From Deltaproteobacteria bacterium (GTDB lineage: Bacteria; Desulfobacterota; Binatia; HRBIN30; JACQVA1), in the NCBI GenBank assembly GCA_016178705.1, contig JACOST010000013.1, forward strand, positions 104,080-168,079: 64,000 nucleotides of DNA, written 5' to 3'. The notes beneath the pieces are model-generated. The model was not told where the DNA came from and did no database searches. It saw only the letters and a program-made list of their open reading frames with translations. Below are positions 17,888-26,970 of the stretch, piece by piece. A program made the position numbers and the translations under genes. Positions within the stretch are counted from its first letter, which is position 1; each line of letters starts with the position of its first letter.

Positions 17888-18948
17888 TGCCCGCCATTGA
17901 TCAGTGGTTCGATGCGATGTTGGCGGCCGATGGCTCGGACTTGCATCTCGCCGAAGGACAGCCGCCCAAGATCCGCCGCAACGGCCGGCTAGAGCAACTG
18001 GACTATCCCGCGCTGACGGCGGATACGATGCACGCCTACCTCAAAGAGATTTGTAGCGCGGAGCGCTGGCAGCAATTCCTCGACAGCGGCGATCTGGATT
18101 TCGCTTACGCCTTTGGTGAGAAGGCCCGCTTCCGCTCGAACTACTTCAACCAATCGCACGGCATGGGCGCTGTCTTCCGAACCATCCCGAGCAAGATCAA
18201 AACTCTCGACGACTTGAAGCTGCCGGCGGTTTTGAAGACGTTCAGTCTGTTGCGCTCGGGCCTCGTACTGGTGACCGGCCCCACCGGTTCAGGCAAGTCC
18301 ACAACACTGGCGGCGATCATCGACTTGATCAACGAAACCAGCGCCCGGCACATCCTGACCATCGAGGAGCCGATTGAATTCGTGCACCCGAACAAGATGT
18401 CGATCCTCTGCCAGCGCGAGGTCGGCATCGACGTGTCCTCGTTTGCCGATGGGCTGAGAACCGCCGGCCGGCAGGATTGCGACGTGATTCTCGTGGGTGA
18501 AATGCGCGACTACGAAACCATCTCGATGGCGGTCAGCGCCGCATCGACTGGGTCGTTGGTGTTCGGGACCTTGCACACGAGCTCCGCGGTGAAGACCGTC
18601 GACCGGATCATTGACGCCTTTCCTTCCGGGCAGCAAGCGCAGATCCGCAGCATGCTCGCCGATTCTCTCAAGGGCGTATGCGCCCAGATCCTCCTCAGAA
18701 CCGCCGATGGCAACGGGCGGCTCGCTTGCAATGAAATACTCCTCTCGAGTGGAGCGCTGGCGAATTCCATTCGCGAAGGCAAGACGCCGAACATTCGGAA
18801 CATCATCCAAGGCGGCAAGAGCCAGGGGATGCAGTTGATGGACGACGCGATCCAAAAATATCTGAGCGAGCAGAAGATCACCGGCGAAGAAGCCTACATG
18901 AAGGCCACCGAGAAATCGCGCTTCATCCAGCACGCGCAGCGCGCGTGA
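17887..18948 (+). CDS. PilT-type twitching motility ATPase
   Basis: The ATG at 17887 overlaps the previous stop (TGATG), which implies translational coupling; the 353-residue length fits PilT. Marks are DGSDLHLAEGQPPKIRRNGRL, Walker A GPTGSGKST, Asp box TIEEPIEF, Walker B DVILVGEMRDYET, His box SLVFGTLHTSSAV and LANSIREGK. One oddity is the segment before Walker B, GLRTAGRQDCDVIL, where relatives have LRAALREDPDVIL. Two ATPases in tandem recall PilT-PilU pairs, in which the second needs the first to work. No other pilus genes are nearby. Confidence 0.87.
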   Translation: MPAIDQWFDAMLAADGSDLHLAEGQPPKIRRNGRLEQLDYPALTADTMHAYLKEICSAERWQQFLDSGDLDFAYAFGEKARFRSNYFNQSHGMGAVFRTIPSKIKTLDDLKLPAVLKTFSLLRSGLVLVTGPTGSGKSTTLAAIIDLINETSARHILTIEEPIEFVHPNKMSILCQREVGIDVSSFADGLRTAGRQDCDVILVGEMRDYETISMAVSAASTGSLVFGTLHTSSAVKTVDRIIDAFPSGQQAQIRSMLADSLKGVCAQILLRTADGNGRLACNEILLSSGALANSIREGKTPNIRNIIQGGKSQGMQLMDDAIQKYLSEQKITGEEAYMKATEKSRFIQHAQRA

Positions 18949-19009
18949 TCCACCCATTCTCCCCTAGTCCATCGCGCTCTCCTCACCCGCATCAAACCGG
19001 AGCGCGCCA

Positions 19010-19909
19010 TCAGAGCTGGGCAGCGGTCGCGCAGTCGCTCATCGCCCGATTCAGCGCGGCGATCAGGTCATCGACGGTAACCGCGTCGTCCGAATTGGCG
19101 TCGAACGATGGGCAGACGTCGATGGCTGTGATGCCGAGCGCGATGTTGACGCCCAGGATCAGCTCGTCCACCTTGACAGCGCCGTCCTGATCGCAGTCGC
19201 CAACGCAACGGACCGGCGTGGGCGGCGTCGCCGACGGCGGAGCGGTTGGTGAGGAGGTCGGTGTCGGCAGCTCCGGTGACGGCGACATTGTCGGCGAAGG
19301 GGTCGGTGTGGGCAACGCGACGCTTCGCCGCAGGACGAGGTCAGCGCACTGGTAGTAGATGTCGTTCCCCGGCGTCACGTACGGCGGCTTGTCGTACATC
19401 ACTTGAATCAACTGAAGCGTGCAGCGATCGCACTCGATGTCGGGCAAAGTGATCTGCGCGCCACTCACCCCGCCGTACGGCGTATCGGCGATGCCGTCGA
19501 GGAGCACCGAGTCGTTCGAGTACAACTCGATCTTGGGAGAAGTCGTACTGCAACCGTTCAAGCACTTCGGATCAACGAAGCCGTTGTCCCCTTCGGCGTC
19601 GAACGAGAGGCGGAAATGTCCCGGATGATTCACGTACTCGTCCCACACGACCGTGATCGAAGCCCCCGGCTCGAGCACGGTCACGTGGCTGGTGCGCGCT
19701 CCGCCGGCAATGCCGCAGGGGCCGGACTTGAGCACGTTGTCACCGTAGCGCGACGGCGGGTAACGAAGGCCGACGTGAGCCGCGGCGGGCGTTGCGAGCG
19801 CAACGGCGAAGCCAAAGGCGACCAATTGGAGAAGCGCCTTCACGCGTCGACTGTATGGACTCGGGCGAGCTTTCGCAATCGACGTTGCGCGTGACGCCCT
19901 GTCGTTCAT
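19010..19909 (-). CDS. SCE4755-type polysaccharide monooxygenase-like protein with dockerin-like end
   Basis: The 299-residue protein has a signal peptide that would be cut at AAA-HVGLRYPPSR, exposing an N-terminal histidine as in copper monooxygenases. Residues of the domain include LKSGPCG, GASITVVWDEYVNHPGHFRLSFD and a late Tyr/Cys region (DIYYQCADLVL). A second histidine is the H of NHPGHF. A Thr/Pro/Ser linker follows, then a dockerin-like end with CVGDCDQDGAVKVDELILGVNIALG and DANSDDAVTVDDLI. The start codon lies 12 bases from a 7-base tandem repeat, and a later GTG at 19843 is possible. Enzyme activity is not shown; the name refers to the family. Confidence 0.75.
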   Translation of the reverse strand: MNDRASRATSIAKARPSPYSRRVKALLQLVAFGFAVALATPAAAHVGLRYPPSRYGDNVLKSGPCGIAGGARTSHVTVLEPGASITVVWDEYVNHPGHFRLSFDAEGDNGFVDPKCLNGCSTTSPKIELYSNDSVLLDGIADTPYGGVSGAQITLPDIECDRCTLQLIQVMYDKPPYVTPGNDIYYQCADLVLRRSVALPTPTPSPTMSPSPELPTPTSSPTAPPSATPPTPVRCVGDCDQDGAVKVDELILGVNIALGITAIDVCPSFDANSDDAVTVDDLIAALNRAMSDCATAAQL

Positions 19910-19920
19910 TCAGCACTCTG

Positions 19921-19982
19921 CATTCCGCACTCCCCATTCCCCATTCCCCATTCCCCATTCCGCATTCCGCATTCCGCATTCC
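19921..19982. repeat. 7-base tandem repeat, about nine copies
   Basis: The unit is CATTCCC or CATTCCG, with one CACTCCC, repeated about nine times. It lies directly upstream of the monooxygenase-like gene on the minus strand. Unit changes at one position form two blocks. Slippage here could alter the spacing of upstream control sites. Confidence 0.85.
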
Positions 19983-20053
19983 AAAGACCCTTGCCCTTTG
20001 GTGCGGCGCCTGCGATCGTGCGCTACACAAGCTCACACGCGAAGGAGACAGCG

Positions 20054-20320
20054 ATGCCAGCCGTTAGCAACAAGACTCACAAGCCCCTGAGCGTTCCGCT
20101 GCCCGGCGGCAAGACGTTGCATCTCGGCCCGGGAAAAACGGGACAGATTTCCGCGAAGGCCGTCGAGGATCAGCGTCTCAAGAAACTCGTCGACGCCGGC
20201 GAGATCGAGATCATCGACAAGGACGATGCTCGACTCGGCACGGGATCGAGTGGCGGCAATCGGGGTCGAGGCCCCATGCTCGGCCACACCGCAGGCAGCC
20301 ACCGGAGCGGTGACCGCTGA
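20054..20320 (+). CDS. small conserved-looking protein of unknown function
   Basis: The ATG at 20054 has a strong AAGGAGA site seven bases upstream and gives 88 residues. The body reads PLSVPLPGGKTLHLGPGKTG, then ...KKLVDAGEIEIIDKD, followed by a Gly/Ser/Arg-rich tail that may be disordered. The first part resembles a small beta-rich domain seen in short uncharacterised bacterial and phage-like proteins, but I cannot name it. It stands alone between two minus-strand genes. Confidence 0.6.
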   Translation: MPAVSNKTHKPLSVPLPGGKTLHLGPGKTGQISAKAVEDQRLKKLVDAGEIEIIDKDDARLGTGSSGGNRGRGPMLGHTAGSHRSGDR

Positions 20321-20511
20321 ACTGCGCCGGGAGATGCGAGTGCTCGCGGGCCGATGGAGTTGAGGATGGAGGATTTACCCGGCTACGAGATTGAGGGAAT
20401 ACTGAGCGCGGACATGCCCCCGCACGGCCCCGCCGTATGCCGAGGGGGCGCGAAGTGAAAGTCTAGAAGCGTGCGCCCCGTCTGGCGTATGCAAAGAGGA
20501 TAGTCTGGAAC

Positions 20512-23500
20512 TCAGTGTCCCAAAACCCGAAGCCGATGCGGATCAAAGATCCCGAAGCGTGGATCCTGACTTAGCGGCGGCATGTAGTCCCCAGTGCCCA
20601 ACGGCTCTCGGTACTGCTTCCACCCTCGATCACTGATCCCCATGATGCCGCCGTCTCTGCAGATTTCCAGGTTCTCCTTGAGGCGCCCGCAGGACGCCCC
20701 AAATGCAATTCTCCCCTGGATCTCCCGCAGTACATCCTGCTCCTTGAGACCTCTTTCCCCCATTATCCTAGCTTTCTCGTTCGTGGCGACCCCGGCTCTG
20801 CCGCCAATCTCAAATGCTATTGCCGCCACGGAATCCGCGTCCGTACATAGGACATCCCCGATATAGAGCTGCATACCGACATATCCGTTGATCAGCCTGT
20901 TGCCGCGACGGATCCGGAGCCGGCCGCGGATCTCGGTGACGTGCGCCACGACCAGCGGCTCGAGACCTGTGCGGTCGACGAGGTTCACCGGATCGTTGGC
21001 CGCGTATTCGTACAGGTTGACGCCGCCGTTGAAGCCATCCGGGGCTTTGGTGGTCCAGCGCCCGGACGGTGGATCGTAGTCGCGCGCACCGAAGCGGACG
21101 AGCCCAGTATCGGGATCGTACAACCCGCCGGCGAAGCCGAACGGCACGCGCGTGAAGCCGCCCGCCACCACGTCCCCGGTCACCCGTCCAAACTCATCGT
21201 GATTCATTCTCTGGACGATGGAGCCGTCAGTCGTGTTGATCACCAGCCGAAGGCTTCCTAGGTGGTCGGTGATGATCCGGTAGGTGATGCCACCCTGCAC
21301 GACGTAGTCGGGGACGTTGGCGTGCGTGGCGTAGACGAAGCGACTGACGAGCGCGCTGTCGCCATCCAACTCGGCTACGATCTGGAGCGCGCCATCCCAG
21401 AGGAAGCCACCGTTGAGCACACCGTTGATCTTCTTGCCGATGCGACGATTGCGGCCATCGATCACGTAGTCGATCCGCGTCGCATCGGGCAGTACTACCC
21501 GGGTGAGATTGCCCAGCTCGTCGTAGGTGTACTGCGTGGTCGCGGCATCCTCTGTCTTGCTGACGAGATCGCCGGTGTTGTTGTACACGTAGCTCGTCGC
21601 GCCGTACTGAGTCATTCGGTCCTGCGCGTCGTATTGCGTCGTCGAGACATCGCCCAGCGGCCCACTATAGCTGGTCCGACTGCTGTTGACGTCGTAGGTG
21701 AAGCTGATCGGCGTGGCGTTCTTGTTCGCCGTCAGCAAGCGGCCGGCGAGGTCGTACGTGTACATGAAGGTGTCGGTGGTGCCGGCGATGGACTCGATCT
21801 TCCGTGTGATGCGCCCGATCCCGTCGCGGGTGTACTGGGCTCGATAGACGTCGCTGCCGTTGTAGTGCACCCGATAGTCGGTCGGCTCGGCGTGGGTATT
21901 GTAGATCCAGCTATCGGTGACGCCGCCGAGGGTGGTGCCGGCGAGCAGCCCGCTCTGAGCATCCGGCGCGACGACCAAACTTCCGGCCTGGGTCAGGACG
22001 CTATCGGCGTCGTACGAAAAACTTGCAGCGTTGCCCCCATTGACGCTCTCCGACGCGACGCGGAAGTCATTGTCGTAGGTCCACGCGACGGTACTCGGCA
22101 CGGGGCCCGTCAGTTGCTCGGAGCGCAGCAGATCGCCGTCGTACCCAAACACATGACCGATGCCGTCCGGCGCGGTTATGCCGGTCAGCAGACCCGTCGT
22201 CGTGTCGTAGCTCATGCCCAGCGAGCCGCGTGAGAAGGCGATGCTGCTGATCCGGCCCGCCGTGTCGTACACGGGCGTCACTGACGCTCCGTCCGGGCGC
22301 GACAGCAGCGTCAGTTGACGGTCGATGCTGAAACTGCTGTTGACCTCGTCGGGAACAACGCTCACCACGTCCGGCGGGTTGTATTGCGTCTCCAGGTCGA
22401 CCGGGGAGTAGCTCATCTGGTGCGCCAGGCGTCCCGGTGGCGTGATGTGGGCGAGGTTGCCATTGGGGTCGTAGGTCGCCGTGACCACACGGCCATCCGG
22501 CAGCATCTCCGTCAGGGGCCGGCCGGCGGCATCGTAAGTGAACGAGACCATCCGGCCAATTGGATCGGTGATCGTCTGCACGTAGCTCTGCGCGTTGTAC
22601 GAGTAAGTCGTCGTCCGCACTTCCGCTTCAGCGCCTTCCGTCATCGTGATCAAGCGGCCACGCACGTCATAGGTCATCGCCGCCGGCGCGAGCCCACCGA
22701 ATTGTTCCGCCGTGCCCCGGCCTTGGTCGTCAATCGTGGCTGTGCCCTGGCGGTTTGCCGAAGTCGTGTTGGTAAACAGCTTGGTCGCCGCATCGTAGAT
22801 GCTGGTGTCGGTGCGCCCGTTGATGGTGAAGGTTCTCGTGAGTTGCGTGACGCTCAGCGGATCGAGCGGGTTACTCTGTGTTGCCGTCGCCGTCTGGCCG
22901 ATCGCCAGTGACAACCCGCCGGGCGTGCGTGAAACCAGCGTCTGCATCACGGGCGCCAGCATACCGAACTGTGGATCCGGCCCATCGACGCCGGCGATTG
23001 TCGTCCCATCGGCGAAACTCATCTTCCGGCTGCTGTCTTTGCCGTAGAGCGACTCTCGTTTCGTGCCGGACGGCGCCGTGACGACTTCGTGGCGCGTGCC
23101 GTCACTCAGAAACTCAACGCGATAGTCCGTCGTGCGCCCAAGACCGGTCGTGCGCGTGACCTCGTCGCCGTAGGAAATAGTGGCGTTCGGCGCGATGACG
23201 CTACGAGCCAGTATTTGCGACCCGCCCGCAGGGTCGATGTCGTGCGTCAGCAAACCGAGCGCGTCGTACTCGTACGTATAGGTGAAGCCACGCGGCGTCG
23301 TTCGGCTCGTCATGAGGCCGTCGGCGCTGGATTCAAACGTCATCGTCTCATTGGCCGGGTTGCTCAGGCTCGACAGCCAGCCGTTCGCATCAACGCTCAG
23401 CGTCGTGCGTTGGCCATACGGGCCGACGATCCCGGTCGGATTCCCGTTGCCGTCGTGCTCAATCGTCGTCGCGTTGTCGGTGCCGCCGGTCTTCTCGGTG

Positions 23501-26500
23501 ATAGAGATCAGACGTCCACCAGCGTCGTAACCGAAGCTCAGCAGCACCGCGCCCGTCAGGGCATGACGTGTTTCGAGATGGCGTCCCGACGCGTCGAAGC
23601 GATACACGACGCTGCCATCCTCGGACGGGATGAGCAGGTCGCTGAGATCAAGACCCGGCAAGCGACGGCGGATGCGCCTGACCTGGGTTGCGTTGCCGTA
23701 TGGGCTGCCAATGTAGATATCGCCAGCCGGGTCGACCGCGATGTAGCCTGGAAACCCGATGTTGGCTCCGACGGCTGGACCACCGTCGCCGTTGATCAGA
23801 AAACCGCCGGCCCGGTTGCCGGCGACGATGGTGGCAATGCCGCCGCGCAAACGCTTCAGCAACGTGGTGCTTCCGCCGGCCTGGGCATAGAACAAACTGC
23901 CGTCGGGCCCGAGGCTGATGTCGCCGGGTGTGTTGAGGTATTCTTCGGTTGCTGGCTTTCCGTCGACGAATTCATCGCCGCCGCCCGCCGCAACCGAGAC
24001 AATGCCGGCGGTGTTGATGCGCAAGATGAAATAGTAGTCGCGACCATGGGTCCAACCGAAGTACACGCTGCCGTCCGGTGCAACCACCAGCCCATCGAAG
24101 CCTCCACCCAGTGCCGTACTGGCCGGGACGCCGTCGGGTGGGTTCGCATAGTAACCAACGAAGTCGTTGCCGTTGCCGCCCACGGTGTGGATGATGCCGT
24201 CGGGGCCCACGCGGCGGATTCGCTGGCCCGCATACTCGGCGAAGTACACGCTGCCATCGCCACCCACCGCCAGGTTTACCGGGAAATTGACCTGTGCCTG
24301 GACGGCGGGGATCTCATCGCCGTTGTATCCACCCGGTGTCTGCGGCTGGCCGGCGAACAGGTGGAGGACACCTGACGGGTCGATACGAAACACGAAGTCG
24401 TGCAGGTCGACGCCGTAGATACTTCCATCCGCGCCCACGGCGATATCCAGGGTGCCGGCCAGGTCGGCATCACGCGCCGGGATCTCGAACGTTTCGTATT
24501 GCCCGCCGCCACCGGCTACCGTGGAGATGATGCCGTTGATGTCGACGCGGTGAATGCGGTTGGCGCTGTCGAGGATATAGAGGCTGCCGTCCGGTCCCAT
24601 GGTGAGCGACTTGACGAAGCCGATCGCGGCCAGGCGCGCTGGTCCGCCATCGCCGGTCTCGCCAAACACACCATTGCCGACGACAATGTCGATTTCCGGT
24701 CCCAGGGTGTCCACCTCGCTGCGCCGACTGCCGTCACCGAGATAGAGCACACGGCCAATCGGGTCGTACACGTGATGGTCACTCAGGTCCCACCCACCGA
24801 GGCCGACGCCGCTCGCGTCCCAGCCACCAGAGCCAACCAGCGTGGCATGCAGCACCGAGGCGGCCTGAAACGGCGCGCGCGCGCTGTGACCCAGTTGAAT
24901 CAATCCGCTGCCGAACTCCGCGAAGCTTCGCACCTCAAACGACTGCTCCCCTGCTCGCACGCCGCGGCTCAGGTTGCCGGCATGGGGCACCGGGATCGGC
25001 GGCGCCGTGTAGTAAGCCGGGTAGTCGTATATCACTCGGACTGTGGCCGGCTGTGTGCCAATCACTCGGCGTCCGTAGGCATCGAAGCCGTCCCAGGTGA
25101 AGAGATAGTGTTGATTCGGCTGGGGCGGGAACGACTGCCTGATCAGTCGCCCGGCCACTTCGACCTCGAGTTCGATCTCGAAAACGCCCTCGGGCAACGT
25201 GTCGCGGCTGAGCGGGATATCGATCGTCCGCCCGTCCTTGCGGCCGGGAACGCGATCGCTGGCGTAGGTGAGCATAAACGGCGTGCCGACGATGTCGGCG
25301 CTCTCGCCAAGAGTCTGGTTCTCGCACTCGATGCTCGAGCCGCCGATCACGGTGCAGGCATGATCGAGCTTCTGACCCTGGAGCAGGTTCGCGATCTCCA
25401 TGGGCGGTCCATTCGAAGTAGTGCCGAAGTTGGCGTCGAAGGTATCGCTGAAGTGCGCAATGGGGAGACGTTCGAGGCTCTGTCCCGGCGCATAGAGTAT
25501 CGCCAGTTGCTGGCGCTCGGCATCGCTGACCCCGAGTGCCGCTAGCGCTGAAGCGCCGGCGGCGATGCCGCTGCCGTCGATGTCCAAATCGGCGAGGGCG
25601 GAGGTGACGCTCAAAATCTTGATGATCAGCCCGTCGGGTTCCGGTATCCACACGCCGCGATCACGATCGTATGACCCCAGTGGCACAGAGAGTCCGACCG
25701 GAAAACCGATGAAGTTCTCCACGTACATGACGATCGACGGCGTGAAGCGGATGGTCTTGGCGCCGGCTGCGACTTCTTCTTCGGCGGTAAACTCGGCGGC
25801 GTACGTGTACCCGCTCGTCGGTGGCAGCTCGGCCGGCATTGCTTTCCGGCCGTTGGGGCCGACGGTGAACTCGGTGGCGTGCAGCGTGAGGTGCGTGATG
25901 GGCTGTTCGCTGGCATCGGGCAACACCATCGTCGCTTGGGTGCCCGGCGGAAACAGCAGCGTTGCCTGGCGTGTGCCGTCGGCGTCGGTCATGACGCCAC
26001 CGCGCGCCACTTGTGTCGTCGGCGCGGTCAGATCAACGGCCGTCACGTTGGGGTCGAGCGCGACCAACATCACCTCGTGCGGGCAGACATAGTCCTGCCA
26101 CGGCGCTTGCACCTGGCGTTGTGCGGAGAGGTAGCCGGGTTTCTCGTAGACCACCGTGAGCAAGCCACCGCCGTTGACGGCGAGGTCGAACATCCCATCG
26201 GCGCGGGTGCTCGTACGGCCGAACTCGGCATGGTTGAGAACGCGGATGGCGACGCCCGCGAGCGGCGCCATCGACTGGTCGACGACATGACCGCGAATCA
26301 CTGCCGCTCGTCGCGCGTCGATCGTGCCCGGCCCCACACCGACCTGCACCGCGGGTTGCCCCTGCGGCGGATCGTAGAGGAACGAGGTCGCGCTGCCGAG
26401 ATCCGTGATGGTATTTTTCGACAGCGGCGGCGCGATGCCCGCGGGATCAGGTGCCGGCGCGTTCGGATCGCGCGTCGGTGTGACACTCGGCGTCACAGGC

Positions 26501-26886
26501 GTTGGCGACGGCATCGTCGGCGTCGCGCTCGGCGGTGGCGTCAGTGTTGGTGACAAGACGATTACGGTAGGCGATGCCGACGGTGTTGGCGTCGCCGTCG
26601 CGGTCGGCGTTGGCACCACGGGACAGTTGGTGAGCGCGTTGTTCACTGCAACAATCAACTCATCGACGGTAACGCTGTGACTGTCGTCCGAGTCGAATGA
26701 TGGGCAGTCGTCGAGTGGTACCGTGCCGAGCGCAATGTTGACGCCGCGGATCAGCTCCTCGACGGTGACGGTGCCGAGACCGTCGCAGTCGCCGATGCAA
26801 GCGAACGCACGAACCGGCGCGGCCGCACTGCCGGCCATCAGCGCCGCTGTCATGAACGCATGGATCAGAAATCGCACAGGCCGCAC
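20512..26886 (-). CDS. giant secreted NHL-repeat/RHS-repeat protein with dockerin-like N-terminus
   Basis: The GTG at 26886 follows GGAGGGAAC and gives 2,124 residues; a TTG nine codons upstream is less likely. Domains in order: signal peptide; dockerin-like pair CIGDCDGLGTVTVEELIRGVNIALG; Thr/Pro linker to about 160; carboxypeptidase-regulatory-like beta sandwich (about 200-270); NHL propeller repeats (about 735-1110, GPDGSLYILDSANRIHRVD type); YD/RHS repeats (about 1130-1850); the RHS core with YDPDTGLVRFGARDYDP and NPVNLVDRTGLEP. The last 150 residues after the core resemble a FecR domain (VTEIRGRLRIRRGN, GMQLYIGDVLCTD) rather than a known toxin. NHL plus YD repeats recall teneurins. Likely exported; partner immunity gene not seen. 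Confidence 0.88.
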   Translation of the reverse strand: MRPVRFLIHAFMTAALMAGSAAAPVRAFACIGDCDGLGTVTVEELIRGVNIALGTVPLDDCPSFDSDDSHSVTVDELIVAVNNALTNCPVVPTPTATATPTPSASPTVIVLSPTLTPPPSATPTMPSPTPVTPSVTPTRDPNAPAPDPAGIAPPLSKNTITDLGSATSFLYDPPQGQPAVQVGVGPGTIDARRAAVIRGHVVDQSMAPLAGVAIRVLNHAEFGRTSTRADGMFDLAVNGGGLLTVVYEKPGYLSAQRQVQAPWQDYVCPHEVMLVALDPNVTAVDLTAPTTQVARGGVMTDADGTRQATLLFPPGTQATMVLPDASEQPITHLTLHATEFTVGPNGRKAMPAELPPTSGYTYAAEFTAEEEVAAGAKTIRFTPSIVMYVENFIGFPVGLSVPLGSYDRDRGVWIPEPDGLIIKILSVTSALADLDIDGSGIAAGASALAALGVSDAERQQLAILYAPGQSLERLPIAHFSDTFDANFGTTSNGPPMEIANLLQGQKLDHACTVIGGSSIECENQTLGESADIVGTPFMLTYASDRVPGRKDGRTIDIPLSRDTLPEGVFEIELEVEVAGRLIRQSFPPQPNQHYLFTWDGFDAYGRRVIGTQPATVRVIYDYPAYYTAPPIPVPHAGNLSRGVRAGEQSFEVRSFAEFGSGLIQLGHSARAPFQAASVLHATLVGSGGWDASGVGLGGWDLSDHHVYDPIGRVLYLGDGSRRSEVDTLGPEIDIVVGNGVFGETGDGGPARLAAIGFVKSLTMGPDGSLYILDSANRIHRVDINGIISTVAGGGGQYETFEIPARDADLAGTLDIAVGADGSIYGVDLHDFVFRIDPSGVLHLFAGQPQTPGGYNGDEIPAVQAQVNFPVNLAVGGDGSVYFAEYAGQRIRRVGPDGIIHTVGGNGNDFVGYYANPPDGVPASTALGGGFDGLVVAPDGSVYFGWTHGRDYYFILRINTAGIVSVAAGGGDEFVDGKPATEEYLNTPGDISLGPDGSLFYAQAGGSTTLLKRLRGGIATIVAGNRAGGFLINGDGGPAVGANIGFPGYIAVDPAGDIYIGSPYGNATQVRRIRRRLPGLDLSDLLIPSEDGSVVYRFDASGRHLETRHALTGAVLLSFGYDAGGRLISITEKTGGTDNATTIEHDGNGNPTGIVGPYGQRTTLSVDANGWLSSLSNPANETMTFESSADGLMTSRTTPRGFTYTYEYDALGLLTHDIDPAGGSQILARSVIAPNATISYGDEVTRTTGLGRTTDYRVEFLSDGTRHEVVTAPSGTKRESLYGKDSSRKMSFADGTTIAGVDGPDPQFGMLAPVMQTLVSRTPGGLSLAIGQTATATQSNPLDPLSVTQLTRTFTINGRTDTSIYDAATKLFTNTTSANRQGTATIDDQGRGTAEQFGGLAPAAMTYDVRGRLITMTEGAEAEVRTTTYSYNAQSYVQTITDPIGRMVSFTYDAAGRPLTEMLPDGRVVTATYDPNGNLAHITPPGRLAHQMSYSPVDLETQYNPPDVVSVVPDEVNSSFSIDRQLTLLSRPDGASVTPVYDTAGRISSIAFSRGSLGMSYDTTTGLLTGITAPDGIGHVFGYDGDLLRSEQLTGPVPSTVAWTYDNDFRVASESVNGGNAASFSYDADSVLTQAGSLVVAPDAQSGLLAGTTLGGVTDSWIYNTHAEPTDYRVHYNGSDVYRAQYTRDGIGRITRKIESIAGTTDTFMYTYDLAGRLLTANKNATPISFTYDVNSSRTSYSGPLGDVSTTQYDAQDRMTQYGATSYVYNNTGDLVSKTEDAATTQYTYDELGNLTRVVLPDATRIDYVIDGRNRRIGKKINGVLNGGFLWDGALQIVAELDGDSALVSRFVYATHANVPDYVVQGGITYRIITDHLGSLRLVINTTDGSIVQRMNHDEFGRVTGDVVAGGFTRVPFGFAGGLYDPDTGLVRFGARDYDPPSGRWTTKAPDGFNGGVNLYEYAANDPVNLVDRTGLEPLVVAHVTEIRGRLRIRRGNRLINGYVGMQLYIGDVLCTDADSVAAIAFEIGGRAGVATNEKARIMGERGLKEQDVLREIQGRIAFGASCGRLKENLEICRDGGIMGISDRGWKQYREPLGTGDYMPPLSQDPRFGIFDPHRLRVLGH

Positions 26887-26970
26887 GTTCCCTCCGTGGA
26901 GTTCGAATCGCAAGGGCGTTGACGCTTACAGCCGTTGGTCTTCCAAAGTCAACGAAGAATACTGATGAGG

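Noticed and set aside
21262..24375. Long plus-strand open frames (323 and 428 codons) inside the RHS gene region
   Set aside because: They are antisense to the RHS/NHL coding sequence, rich in Arg/Val shadow composition and lack any family signature.
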